This document shows positions 1 to 5,931 of a stretch of DNA of 6,133 bases, piece by piece. Under the pieces are notes generated by a model. The model did not search any database, had not been told where the DNA came from, and saw only the letters and a program-made list of their open reading frames with translations. How positions within the stretch are numbered: the first letter of the stretch is position 1; each line of letters opens with the position of its first letter. The position numbers and the translations under genes were made by a program. Location: positions 1-6,133 of the forward strand of contig CATOLW010000078.1 in NCBI GenBank assembly GCA_951800935.1, read 5' to 3'. The stretch comes from an uncultured Clostridium sp. Its GTDB lineage: Bacteria > Bacillota_A > Clostridia > TANB77 > CAG-508.

Positions 1-77
1 TGTATGGTTCCTTTTTCTTCTCCTTGATCAATTAACATTTTTATTTCTTCTTCTGTTACCGTTTCTTCCTCATTTTC
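1..77 (-). other. CNNM/CorC (hemolysin-type) protein fragment fused in frame to the pncB frame
   Basis: After the Phe-Gly-Val-Gly of PncB, the same minus-strand frame reads ENEEETVTEEEIKMLIDQ and then GEEKGTI at the window edge. This is not PncB sequence. It matches my memory of the linker between the DUF21/CNNM transmembrane domain and the CBS pair in CorC/TlyC-type transporters, typically LFGV-x-P-N-(acidic)-VTEEEI-(R/K)-M-(M/L)-(I/V)-D-x-GEEKG-x-I. Both families carry an LFGV-like string at this point, so the change of identity falls on shared residues. Only about 25 residues are visible. It could be an assembly chimera, a microhomology recombination or, less likely, an unusual PncB insert. 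Confidence 0.5.
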
Positions 78-1020
78 TCCTACCCCAAATAAATCAATTT
101 TTGCTTCTTGTTCAATTAAAGAGGCAATTAAGTTTTCGTCTAAAGAATTAGTGGCACATATTTTGCAATCTTCATATCCTGCTTCGTCTAGTATTTTTCT
201 AATTTTTTTAGACAAATACGCTAAATCTCCACTATCTAGTCTTACTGCTATTGGTCTAATTCCTTGTGGTTTTAAAACTTCATCAAATACTTTAATGGCA
301 TTTGGCAAACCACTTTGCAAGGTATTATAAGTATCAATTAAGAAGGTTCCATTTTTAGGATAGATTTCAGCATAGGTTTTAAATGCTTCATATTCACTAT
401 CAAAACTTTGTATCCAACTATGTGCCATTGTTCCACTGGCTGGCACATTAAATTTCTCGCTCGTTGCTGTACAAGAAGTTCCCACTGCTCCACCAATCAT
501 AGCTGCTCTTGCTCCATAAATAGCTGCAGATACACCATGTGCTCTTCTGGCTCCAAATTCCATAACAGGTCTTCCGCCCTGCTGCTCTCACAATTCTTGC
601 TGTTTTGGTTGTAATTAAACTTTGATGATTGATGATTAAAAGTAGCATCGTTTCTAGCAATTGTGCTTCCACTAATGGTGCTTTTACGGTAATTAATGGT
701 TCATTTGGAAATACAACAGTACCTTCTGGAACCGCCCATATATCTCCTGTAAATTTAAAGTATTTTAAGTATTCTAAATATTCATCCGCAAATATATTTT
801 GCTCTCTTAAATATGCAATATCTTCTTCATCAAATTTTAAATTTTGTATGAATTGGATAACTTGCTCTAGTCCTGCAACAATAGCATATCCTCCACGATC
901 TGGAACTTTTCTAAAAAAGATATCAAAATAAGCAATGTCATTTTTATTTTTTAGAAAATAACCATTTGACATGGTAAATTCATAAAAATCTGCTATTAAT
1001 TCTAATTTTTCTTGTTTCAT
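1..1020 (-). pseudogene. pncB: Nicotinate phosphoribosyltransferase, frameshifted and lacking its natural C-terminus
   Basis: PncB joins nicotinate to PRPP, giving nicotinate mononucleotide, the entry step of Preiss-Handler NAD salvage in the cytosol. The start ATG (1020) has AAAGGAAG about 9 nt upstream, 17 bp after pncA. The N-terminus shows DFYEFTM (residues 11-17), FFRKVP, YAIVAGLE and a LIINHQSLITTKTARIVRAA helix. At 573-579 one extra base shifts the frame; without it the protein continues as GGRPVMEFGARRAHG, GTMAHSWIQSFDSEYEAF (with the family's phosphorylatable His), LIDTYNT, VRLDSGDL and CATNSLDE, all classic PncB. Read as given, the first frame ends near 448 after about 190 residues, many of them out of frame. 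The repaired frame stays open to the window edge, but after FGVG (about 78-89) the expected T(K/R)L...GGVYKL segment is missing and unrelated acidic sequence follows (separate entry). A normal PncB has roughly 480 residues; about 314 PncB-like residues are present. The family is certain; whether the gene is truly broken is not. Confidence 0.9.
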
Positions 1021-1037
1021 TTCTATTCTTCCTTTCT

Positions 1038-1625
1038 TTATATAGATAGTATTTCTACTAAATTAATTCCTGCTTGTTTCATTAGTTTAAAAGCAATCGT
1101 GTTGTATTCTTCTCTCTTATGTTCTGGCCCTTCATAGGTTTCTACTGCATTTTTTGGTATTGTTATTTTTATGTCTAAATCTTTTTGGTCAAAATAATTT
1201 TGCATGGGAATGGCTAAATTTAAGATGCATATGTCAGTACAACAACCAACAATTATAACTTCTTTTAAGTTTTTCATTTTGTTGATATCTTCGATAAAAT
1301 TAGGAGCATAGATTGTACTGGTTGAATTTTTTTGATATACTAAATTGTTTTCTTTTTCAAATTCTTTTAGTTCTTCTATTAAATCTGCCTCCTTTGTTCC
1401 TTCCACACAATGTGCTGGAAAACGATTAAATTCTCTACAATTTTCTTTGTGAGTGTCTTTAATAATAGCAATTGCTTCTTGCTCTTCTTTCATCTTTTTC
1501 ATTAATTTTATTTGCTCTGGAACGATATGTTGTATATAAGAATCTGCCATGGCTCCCTCTTTTACAAATCCATTTACCATGTCTACGTTAATTAATAGTT
1601 TTGTTATTTCTTTTAAATCTTTCAT
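1038..1625 (-). CDS. pncA: Nicotinamidase (isochorismatase-like cysteine hydrolase)
   Basis: PncA deamidates nicotinamide to nicotinate and ammonia, feeding PncB next door. The 195-residue length fits the family. The catalytic triad is visible: Asp15 (INVDMVNGF), Lys99 (VYQKNSTSTIY) and Cys133 (VGCCTDICI; family logic puts the nucleophile in TDxC). A metal site is suggested by Asp57 and His59 (KDTHKENCREF), Glu65 and His72 (FPAHCVEGT), like the Asp/His/Glu/His set of streptococcal nicotinamidases rather than the three-His set of mycobacterial PncA. The ATG overlaps the nadE stop as ATGA (4 bp), so the two are probably translationally coupled; AAAGGAG lies 11 nt upstream, inside nadE. The gene is intact. 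Another isochorismatase-family amidase is possible, but the motifs and the NAD neighbours make nicotinamidase by far the best call. Confidence 0.92.
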   Translation of the reverse strand: MKDLKEITKLLINVDMVNGFVKEGAMADSYIQHIVPEQIKLMKKMKEEQEAIAIIKDTHKENCREFNRFPAHCVEGTKEADLIEELKEFEKENNLVYQKNSTSTIYAPNFIEDINKMKNLKEVIIVGCCTDICILNLAIPMQNYFDQKDLDIKITIPKNAVETYEGPEHKREEYNTIAFKLMKQAGINLVEILSI

Positions 1626-2395
1626 TTTATATTTTTCTCCTTTAAAAAGTTTTTTCTTTCAAAAGTATATGCTGGTACTAAACTTCTTTTATGTCTTGAA
1701 GCTTCATATCTTTTTATGATCTCTTGTTTTACTTTTTCTTCTGTATCTCCTGTTTCAATCATTTGTGCTATTTGACTGTACTTAATTCCCATTTTTTCTT
1801 CATCTGTTAAACCTCCTAATCCATCATTGGGAGCTTTTTTTAATATTTTTTCTGGTACTCCTAACATTTTTCCTATTCTTAAAACTTCTTCTACTGTAAA
1901 GTTTCCAATTGGATTAAAGTCAGAACTATTATCTCCCCATTTTGTGGTATATCCTACCATTGCTTCACAAAGGTTTCCTGTTCCAATTACTAGATAGCCA
2001 AAAGTTTGAGCAATAGCATATAAGGTAGTCATTCTTAATCTAGGTTTACTGTTAATGGTTGCTTCTTTGGATAGTTTTTTATGTAATTGTGAATTGATTT
2101 CTTGTTCCATTTCTTGATAACAATTGGTTAAATCTACTGTTAGGTGTTCTACTCCAAAAGTTTTAGCAACTAAGTTGGCATCTTCTAAATCTTGTTCATT
2201 CGAAAAACATGGTATAGATACTGCTAGGACTTTTTCTTTTCCAATTGCTTTTACTGCCATAGCAAGTACAGTGGCTGAGTCTTTTCCTCCACTATTTCCT
2301 ATTACAATTCCTTTGGCATCTACCTTTTTTATATATTCTTTTATCCAATTGATTGCATTTTGCATTTCTTTTCTTAGTTTTTCTTTTTCTAACAT
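1622..2395 (-). CDS. nadE: Ammonia-dependent NAD(+) synthetase
   Basis: NadE adenylates nicotinate adenine dinucleotide and amidates it with ammonia, the last step to NAD. The 257-residue protein is a stand-alone synthetase with no N-terminal glutaminase domain, hence the ammonia-dependent type. The PP-loop for ATP is GNSGGKDS (residues 33-40). Further family blocks are NSKPRLRMTTLYAIAQ (115-130), GTGNLCEAMVGYTTKWGD (138-155), which holds NaAD/Mg contacts, the APNDGLGGLTDEE loop (188-200) and a basic HKRSLVPAY end (235-243). The start is set by AAGGTGAG six or so bases before the ATG, 14 bp after the natural nadD stop. It overlaps pncA by 4 bp. The reading frame is intact, unlike those of nadD and pncB on either side. 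Confidence 0.95.
   Translation of the reverse strand: MLEKEKLRKEMQNAINWIKEYIKKVDAKGIVIGNSGGKDSATVLAMAVKAIGKEKVLAVSIPCFSNEQDLEDANLVAKTFGVEHLTVDLTNCYQEMEQEINSQLHKKLSKEATINSKPRLRMTTLYAIAQTFGYLVIGTGNLCEAMVGYTTKWGDNSSDFNPIGNFTVEEVLRIGKMLGVPEKILKKAPNDGLGGLTDEEKMGIKYSQIAQMIETGDTEEKVKQEIIKRYEASRHKRSLVPAYTFERKNFLKEKNIK
1637..1643 (-). promoter_or_regulatory. Ribosome binding site of pncA inside the nadE 3' end
   Basis: The minus strand reads AAAGGAG here, 11 nt before the pncA ATG at 1625. It lies within the last codons of nadE (Lys-Glu-Lys-Asn-Ile-Lys) and supports the start that overlaps the nadE stop by 4 bp. Confidence 0.7.
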
Positions 2396-2409
2396 TTTTT
2401 CTCACCTTT

Positions 2410-3016
2410 TTATTGATATAATTTATTTTCTTTAATGTAAACCATAACTTCATCTGGTGTTAAGTAACGAATACTTTTTCCTTTTTTTAGTTCTTCTCTT
2501 ACAAAGCTCGAGCTTAAGTTGGTCGTTATCTTGTTTTCTACTTTGATAAAAGCTTTTTCATTTTGTTTTAAAAATGAATTGGCTCCGTATGATTTCTTCT
2601 AAATTATCTTTGTCCCTTTTTAACACATATATTTTAAATTCTTTTACTAATTCTTCTGCTTTTTTCCACGTAGATAGTTCTTTTAAATTATCACTTCCTG
2701 TGATAAAAGCAATCTCATATTCTTTATATAATTGTTGAAATTTTCTTAGTGTCTCTATGGTGTATAGTTGCCTTTTGCTTTCTATTTCTAGATTAGATAC
2801 TTCTAGTTTTTCATTATTATTGCATACTAATTTTAACATTTGGTATCTATGTGTGGCTTCTATTAAATCTGCTTTTTGATAATTACTACTTACTGGTACA
2901 AATATTATTTTTTCTATGTTAACATATTCGTTTAGTATTTGTTCTGCTAATAAAAAATGTGAGTTTAATGGTGGATTAAAGGCTCCTCCAAATATTAAAA
3001 TTTGCTTATTTTTCAT
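2410..3016 (-). pseudogene. nadD: Nicotinate-nucleotide adenylyltransferase, with a frameshift near the C-terminus
   Basis: NadD transfers AMP from ATP to NaMN, making NaAD. The N-terminus has the nucleotidyltransferase fold start IFGGAFNPPLNSHFLLAEQ (8-26), then FVPVS, HRYQMLKLVC, YTIETL and ITGSDNLKELSTWKKAEEL, all typical. The frame set by the ATG ends at 2558 after 152 residues. The next frame continues without a gap as [16 protein letters not shown], then [19 protein letters not shown] and TPDEV, stopping with TAA at 2410. That tail holds the family's SS(T/S)xxR ATP-contacting motif, so the frame-broken product would lack it. Removing one base in the GC-rich string at 2581-2587 restores a 201-residue protein, the normal family length. 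The start overlaps the phosphatase gene by 11 bp. The HxGH motif reads LNSH, lacking the first His. Because NadD is usually essential, a sequence error is likelier than real loss. Confidence 0.9.
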
Positions 3017-3485
3017 CTTTACCGCTTCTTTCTAAATATTCTAAAAATTTTTCACACCCATATACAATATCATAGTAAGTGGAATAAAAATCTCCTGTAT
3101 ACCATGGATCTGCTATGTCTCTTGGTTTTTTAGTAAAGTCTAATAATCTAAAAATTTTATTTTCTTTGTCTGCTCCTACTATTTTTAAAATATCACTTTT
3201 ATTTTTTTGTTCCATTGCTAATAGATAATCAAATGTTTCATAGTCTTTTTTCTTTATTTGCCTTGATAGGTGTTTTTCGTATGGTATGTTCATTTCTTTT
3301 AACATGTTTTGGGCGTCACCATACATTTCTTCTTTTTCTAGCTCACTATAATAACTAGTTCCTGCTGATTCTATATAGAATTTTTCTTCGTTTCCTCTTT
3401 TTTTTACGATGTCTTTTAAGATAAATTCTGCCATTGGCGACCTACATATGTTTCCTAAACATACAAATAATATTTTTATTTCCAT
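3006..3485 (-). CDS. Low-molecular-weight protein tyrosine phosphatase
   Basis: A cytosolic cysteine phosphatase that removes phosphate from tyrosine (family-wide, sometimes arginine) residues via a cysteinyl-phosphate intermediate. The P-loop is at the N-terminus as expected: VCLGNICRSP with nucleophile Cys9 and Arg15. The general acid is Asp126 in IADPWYTGDF, followed by the tyrosines common in this family. SAGT at 40-43 is another family block, and 159 residues is the usual size. Its ATG lies in the end of the MazG-like gene (10 bp overlap) and its own end overlaps nadD by 11 bp, so it is firmly inside the operon. Ribosome binding before this start is poor (AAGGA about 13 nt away), consistent with coupling to the upstream gene. 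No substrate can be read from the sequence; the NAD context does not by itself imply a role in NAD metabolism. Confidence 0.93.
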   Translation of the reverse strand: MEIKILFVCLGNICRSPMAEFILKDIVKKRGNEEKFYIESAGTSYYSELEKEEMYGDAQNMLKEMNIPYEKHLSRQIKKKDYETFDYLLAMEQKNKSDILKIVGADKENKIFRLLDFTKKPRDIADPWYTGDFYSTYYDIVYGCEKFLEYLERSGKDEK

Positions 3486-3814
3486 ATTCTATCACAATTC
3501 CTTATTTCTTTTTCTTTAAATGCTTTGAAAATATCCACGTCATTCATATTTGCTATGCTAAGTAAATAAAGAAAACAGTCTGCTAGTTCTTCTTCTACAT
3601 TTGCTTCATATTTTTTGTCTATGTCTAAATGTCCATTTGTGTTTTTTCTTATTGCTCTTGCAAGTTCTCCCATTTCTTCTAAAAATAGCATCATTTCTCT
3701 TTCGATTGTAACTCCATCGAATTTTCTTGCTTTTTTCATGTCTTTTATGTATTTTTGAATTTCTGCAACAGAGCTTTTTTCGTTTAATAATTCTAATTTT
3801 TCTTTTAATTTCAT
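3476..3814 (-). CDS. MazG-like nucleotide pyrophosphohydrolase
   Basis: All-alpha NTP pyrophosphohydrolase of the MazG/dUTPase-like superfamily; family members hydrolyse (d)NTPs or modified nucleotides to the monophosphate and PPi, usually as a house-cleaning activity. The 112-residue protein is a single domain. Its Mg-binding signature is visible as EEMGE (Glu46, Glu47, Glu50) in helix 1 and ExxD in EEELADCF (Glu76, Asp79) in helix 2. The gene is first in the operon: AGAGGAAA sits about 11 nt before the ATG and a good promoter lies some 45-70 bp upstream. It overlaps the tyrosine phosphatase gene by 10 bp. The nucleotide substrate cannot be told from sequence; the placement ahead of NAD salvage genes is suggestive only. 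Confidence 0.85.
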   Translation of the reverse strand: MKLKEKLELLNEKSSVAEIQKYIKDMKKARKFDGVTIEREMMLFLEEMGELARAIRKNTNGHLDIDKKYEANVEEELADCFLYLLSIANMNDVDIFKAFKEKEIRNCDRIWK

Positions 3815-3857
3815 ATCCGAATTTCCTCTTTCTTATACTTGCACTTATTACTTCCCT

Positions 3858-3886
3858 ATTTTATCATAAAGGTTTATTTTTTTAAA
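3858..3886 (-). promoter_or_regulatory. Promoter of the mazG-like/phosphatase/NAD salvage operon
   Basis: On the minus strand a -35-like TTTAAA (3881-3886) is followed after exactly 17 bp by TAAAAT (3858-3863), one mismatch from the housekeeping -10 and preceded by TGA, an extended -10. A start near 3851 gives a leader of about 37 nt to the ATG at 3814. I saw no riboswitch and no operator I could name for an NAD regulator in this leader. Confidence 0.6.
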
Positions 3887-3905
3887 TACTCTTTTTCTTA
3901 GAGTA
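3887..3905 (-). terminator. Weak hairpin after the Ppx/GppA-like gene, possible terminator
   Basis: The arms TACTCT and AGAGTA (6 bp, 7-nt loop) begin 5 bp after the TAA of the Ppx/GppA-like gene. The following minus-strand sequence is TTTAAAA, only a short U run that merges with the -35 of the next promoter. The stem is AT-rich, so termination would be leaky at best. Confidence 0.3.
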
Positions 3906-3910
3906 GATAC

Positions 3911-4783
3911 TTATTTCAATTCTAAAATTCCATATACCATAGCAATGTCAGTTGGCACAACATATTTTGCCTCAATTGCTTCTGCTACTACTAACACAAA
4001 GGCATTCATTGCTCTTGTCCCATACCACCATTCTGGGTCTTTTACTCTATTTCTTATTTCGTCTAAAGAAATTGCTTTATAATATCTTTCTGCTTCACTT
4101 TTTCTCGTTTTTATATCCATTATAATTGGTGATGCTTTATCTTCATACAAAGTATTTTTTTCATATCTTATTCCAGAATATCTTGCAAACTTTTCATGCC
4201 CTCCTCCTGCTAATATCAAAATATCAGCCTTCTCTTTTGGCAAACTTAATCTCTCTTTTATAAACTTCTTTACTTTTTCTATCTTTGTTGTTGCAAAATC
4301 TTCTGCTAAATCTTGAAATTCTTGCATTACATCTATAACACCTATTGGGCTATTGACACTTTCTTTTATTCCTTTATCATAAATTGTTATCTCAGTAGAA
4401 CCTCCCCCTCCTATAAATACACATACTTTATCTTTTACTAGTCTAGTAGCTCCATAAACTGTCAGCTCATTTTCTTTTTCTTGAGAAATAATATTAAATT
4501 CATATCCTGTTTCGCTTTTAAATCTATTTAAAAATTTGTCTTTTTCTGTATTATTTAAAACTCTAAAAATGCTTGTACCACATACATATATATCTTTTGA
4601 TATCTTTTTTAGTTCTTTTATGTCTTTTATTAATTCTACAATGTCATTTTCTCTTAATTTTTTATCTTGATGATAATGCTTTTTAAATTGTATTGTTTTT
4701 CCCTCTAGTTTTTCTACTTTTGTACCATCAAATTTATCAACTTTCGTACAAGTTGAACCAACTTCTACTATTATTTTATTCAT
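3911..4783 (-). CDS. Short Ppx/GppA-like phosphatase family protein (ASKHA fold)
   Basis: Related to exopolyphosphatase / pppGpp phosphohydrolase, which hydrolyse polyphosphate or pppGpp. Visible ASKHA blocks: phosphate-1 loop VEVGSTCTK (6-14); CGTSIFR (68-74), matching the family's (A/G)T(S/A)xxR; IISQEKENEL (98-107), matching the catalytic ISGxEE region; phosphate-2 loop FIGGGGSTEI (123-132); LAGGG (191-195). The C-terminus VVPTDIAMVYGILELK resembles the closing helix of Ppx. At 290 residues it is a bare catalytic core without the C-terminal HD-like domain of long Ppx proteins. The Asp normally preceding the GGGSTE loop is not there (Val-Phe-Ile-Gly instead), and the first loop has Glu for Asp, so activity may differ. 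The ATG is preceded by TGGAGGA at good spacing. It stands alone between a terminator and the next promoter. Family assignment is good; substrate is unknown. Confidence 0.75.
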   Translation of the reverse strand: MNKIIVEVGSTCTKVDKFDGTKVEKLEGKTIQFKKHYHQDKKLRENDIVELIKDIKELKKISKDIYVCGTSIFRVLNNTEKDKFLNRFKSETGYEFNIISQEKENELTVYGATRLVKDKVCVFIGGGGSTEITIYDKGIKESVNSPIGVIDVMQEFQDLAEDFATTKIEKVKKFIKERLSLPKEKADILILAGGGHEKFARYSGIRYEKNTLYEDKASPIIMDIKTRKSEAERYYKAISLDEIRNRVKDPEWWYGTRAMNAFVLVVAEAIEAKYVVPTDIAMVYGILELK

Positions 4784-4813
4784 TTAGTTTTTCCTCCATT
4801 TATTTTAGTATAT

Positions 4814-4819
4814 ATTATA
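4814..4819 (-). promoter_or_regulatory. Candidate -10 element of the Ppx/GppA-like gene
   Basis: The minus strand has a perfect TATAAT 31 bp before the ATG at 4783 and just downstream of the strong terminator at 4859-4882, where a new promoter is expected. No good -35 is present at 16-18 bp spacing, so the assignment rests on the -10 and position. Confidence 0.35.
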
Positions 4820-4852
4820 ACTAATTTTATACAAAAAAGATAGTGAAAAGAT

Positions 4853-4882
4853 AAAAAATAACAGATAATTTCTTATCTGTTA
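4853..4882 (-). terminator. Strong intrinsic terminator
   Basis: On the minus strand a perfect 10-bp stem (arms 4873-4882 and 4859-4868, TAACAGATAA / TTATCTGTTA) closes a GAAA tetraloop (4869-4872) and is followed at once by six T (4853-4858). It ends transcripts coming from the methyltransferase gene and/or the candidate small RNA just upstream. On the plus strand no T-run follows the stem, so it is directional. Confidence 0.85.
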
Positions 4883-5016
4883 CTTATGGCTCCTTTGCGT
4901 AAGACGTATTCGAAAATTTTAACGCAAAAAAGTTACTTATTTCCGTTTCAAATGTAGTTATAGCAATAGTTTGCAAGAAATGTACACACAATTCGGTGTT
5001 TTTTGCTATTAACTAT
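4853..5016 (-). ncRNA. Candidate structured small RNA or leader, about 160 nt
   Basis: The 284-bp gap between the methyltransferase and the Ppx-like gene has no credible protein gene. It carries its own promoter-like sequence (5023-5051), potential secondary structure and a strong terminator. Reading on the minus strand, 5003-5015 can pair with 4955-4966 (12 bp with one bulged A), enclosing a small ACAC/GTGT hairpin (4986-4989 with 4996-4999). A second hairpin pairs TTTGCGT with ACGCAAA (4922-4928 with 4894-4900, 7 bp, 21-nt loop). The terminator hairpin closes it. By eye the block 4883-4998 is about one third GC, higher than the other gaps here. I do not recognise a known RNA family (not 6S, tmRNA, SRP RNA or a riboswitch I can name). 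It could instead be a long 3' UTR or a decayed element. Confidence 0.35.
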
Positions 5017-5022
5017 GTTTTT

Positions 5023-5051
5023 AATTTAACATAAAATTTTAGATTTGGCAA
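5023..5051 (-). promoter_or_regulatory. Promoter-like sequence for the candidate small RNA
   Basis: The minus strand reads TTGCCA (5046-5051, five of six -35 matches), a 17-bp spacer, then TAAATT (5023-5028, four of six -10 matches) preceded by TGT, an extended -10. It begins 17 bp after the methyltransferase stop. A start near 5016 would place the terminator about 135 nt downstream. Confidence 0.4.
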
Positions 5052-5067
5052 TACTTTTTAGAAAAAT

Positions 5068-5892
5068 TTATATTTTAATAACAGCTACTATTGCATTTTC
5101 TAATAATTCATCATATTTTTCTCTTGCAACACCTAATATTTCAAACGATTTTAACTGTTCTTTCATTTCAATAAATCTATGAATCTCTATATTTTTAAAT
5201 CCTATTTTCATCATAAATGACTTTATATGTTCTATATCATTGAACCTGTCTTGTAAATCATTTCTTGAAGTAACTTGGTTTAAGTTTTTATTAAAATCTG
5301 ATAAGCATACATTTTGCTTTTCTATGAACTTTTTAGGTGTAACATCACAAGTAATCCATACTCCATTATATTTCTTTAATACATTATAAATATTCTTTGC
5401 AACAATTTCTTTTTCTTCAAAAGTTAAGTATCTAAGTAAGCCTTCATTTATTATCGCTACTTCTTTATTTTTATCAAGAAATTCACCACATTTTTCAAAA
5501 TCTGCATAGTTTAATGCATTACCACTTGTTATATGTAAATTGTTAGGAATACTAGCAATCTCTTTTAGTAATCTAATTTTATTTTTAGCAACTTCCTCTA
5601 AATCCACTTCAATATACTCATATCCTTTTTCGGCGTATATTATACCTCTTGAAGAATAGCCAGCTGCAAATTCAATTACCTGCTCTATATTTAAATCATC
5701 AAGTATTTTGTTAGTTAGTTTATACCTTGCTTCTATTTCTGGTGCTAATAATTTATTTAATTTTACATCATTATCTTTACAGTTTTTCTGTAACCATTGA
5801 TATATTTCTTTTTCATAAGGTATGTCTGTAAATTGTCTAGGATATGCAGTTACAATCGCGGTTGGACTAATGCTTTCAAAATTATCTAACAT
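5068..5892 (-). CDS. Class I SAM-dependent methyltransferase, leucine carboxyl methyltransferase-like
   Basis: Cytosolic Rossmann-fold methyltransferase, 274 residues. The N-terminus is a helical lid with STA-type sequence (SISPTAIVTAYPRQF, 7-21), as seen in the LCM/PPM family. The SAM-binding motif I is IEFAAGYSSRGI (73-84), in the place of the family's LGaGxDTR; the acidic end of strand 2 is YIEVDL (93-98). SGNALNYADF (123-132) matches the adenine-binding loop, and IINEGLLRYL (147-156) matches the EGVLMYL block of the LCM family. GAGGAG lies about 10 nt before the ATG. It follows the Nudix gene by 39 bp and is probably co-transcribed with it; transcription ends at the terminator at 4859-4882 or earlier. 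Bacterial members methylate small molecules or carboxyl groups of unknown identity, so the substrate is not called here. Confidence 0.8.
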   Translation of the reverse strand: MLDNFESISPTAIVTAYPRQFTDIPYEKEIYQWLQKNCKDNDVKLNKLLAPEIEARYKLTNKILDDLNIEQVIEFAAGYSSRGIIYAEKGYEYIEVDLEEVAKNKIRLLKEIASIPNNLHITSGNALNYADFEKCGEFLDKNKEVAIINEGLLRYLTFEEKEIVAKNIYNVLKKYNGVWITCDVTPKKFIEKQNVCLSDFNKNLNQVTSRNDLQDRFNDIEHIKSFMMKIGFKNIEIHRFIEMKEQLKSFEILGVAREKYDELLENAIVAVIKI

Positions 5893-5931
5893 AATTTATT
5901 TTCTCCTCTTTTCTATAAATAATTATATTTT

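Noticed and set aside
408..931. Plus-strand open frames opposite pncB
   Set aside because: They are low-complexity, Ser/Cys-rich antisense translations of clear PncB coding sequence, without ribosome sites.
2124..2435. Plus-strand open frame of about 100 codons
   Set aside because: It is antisense to the well-supported NadE coding region and has no family features.
573..2587. Programmed +1 ribosomal frameshifting in nadD and pncB
   Set aside because: The rare CGG codon near both sites is tempting, but P-site slippage does not give good re-pairing at nadD, no stimulatory element is visible, and these families are not known to use it. Sequence error is simpler.
4883..4940. Cyclic-di-GMP riboswitch, because the minus strand contains ACGCAAAGG
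   Set aside because: Only a short string resembles the GEMM consensus; the paired stems and the second conserved block in the right order are absent.
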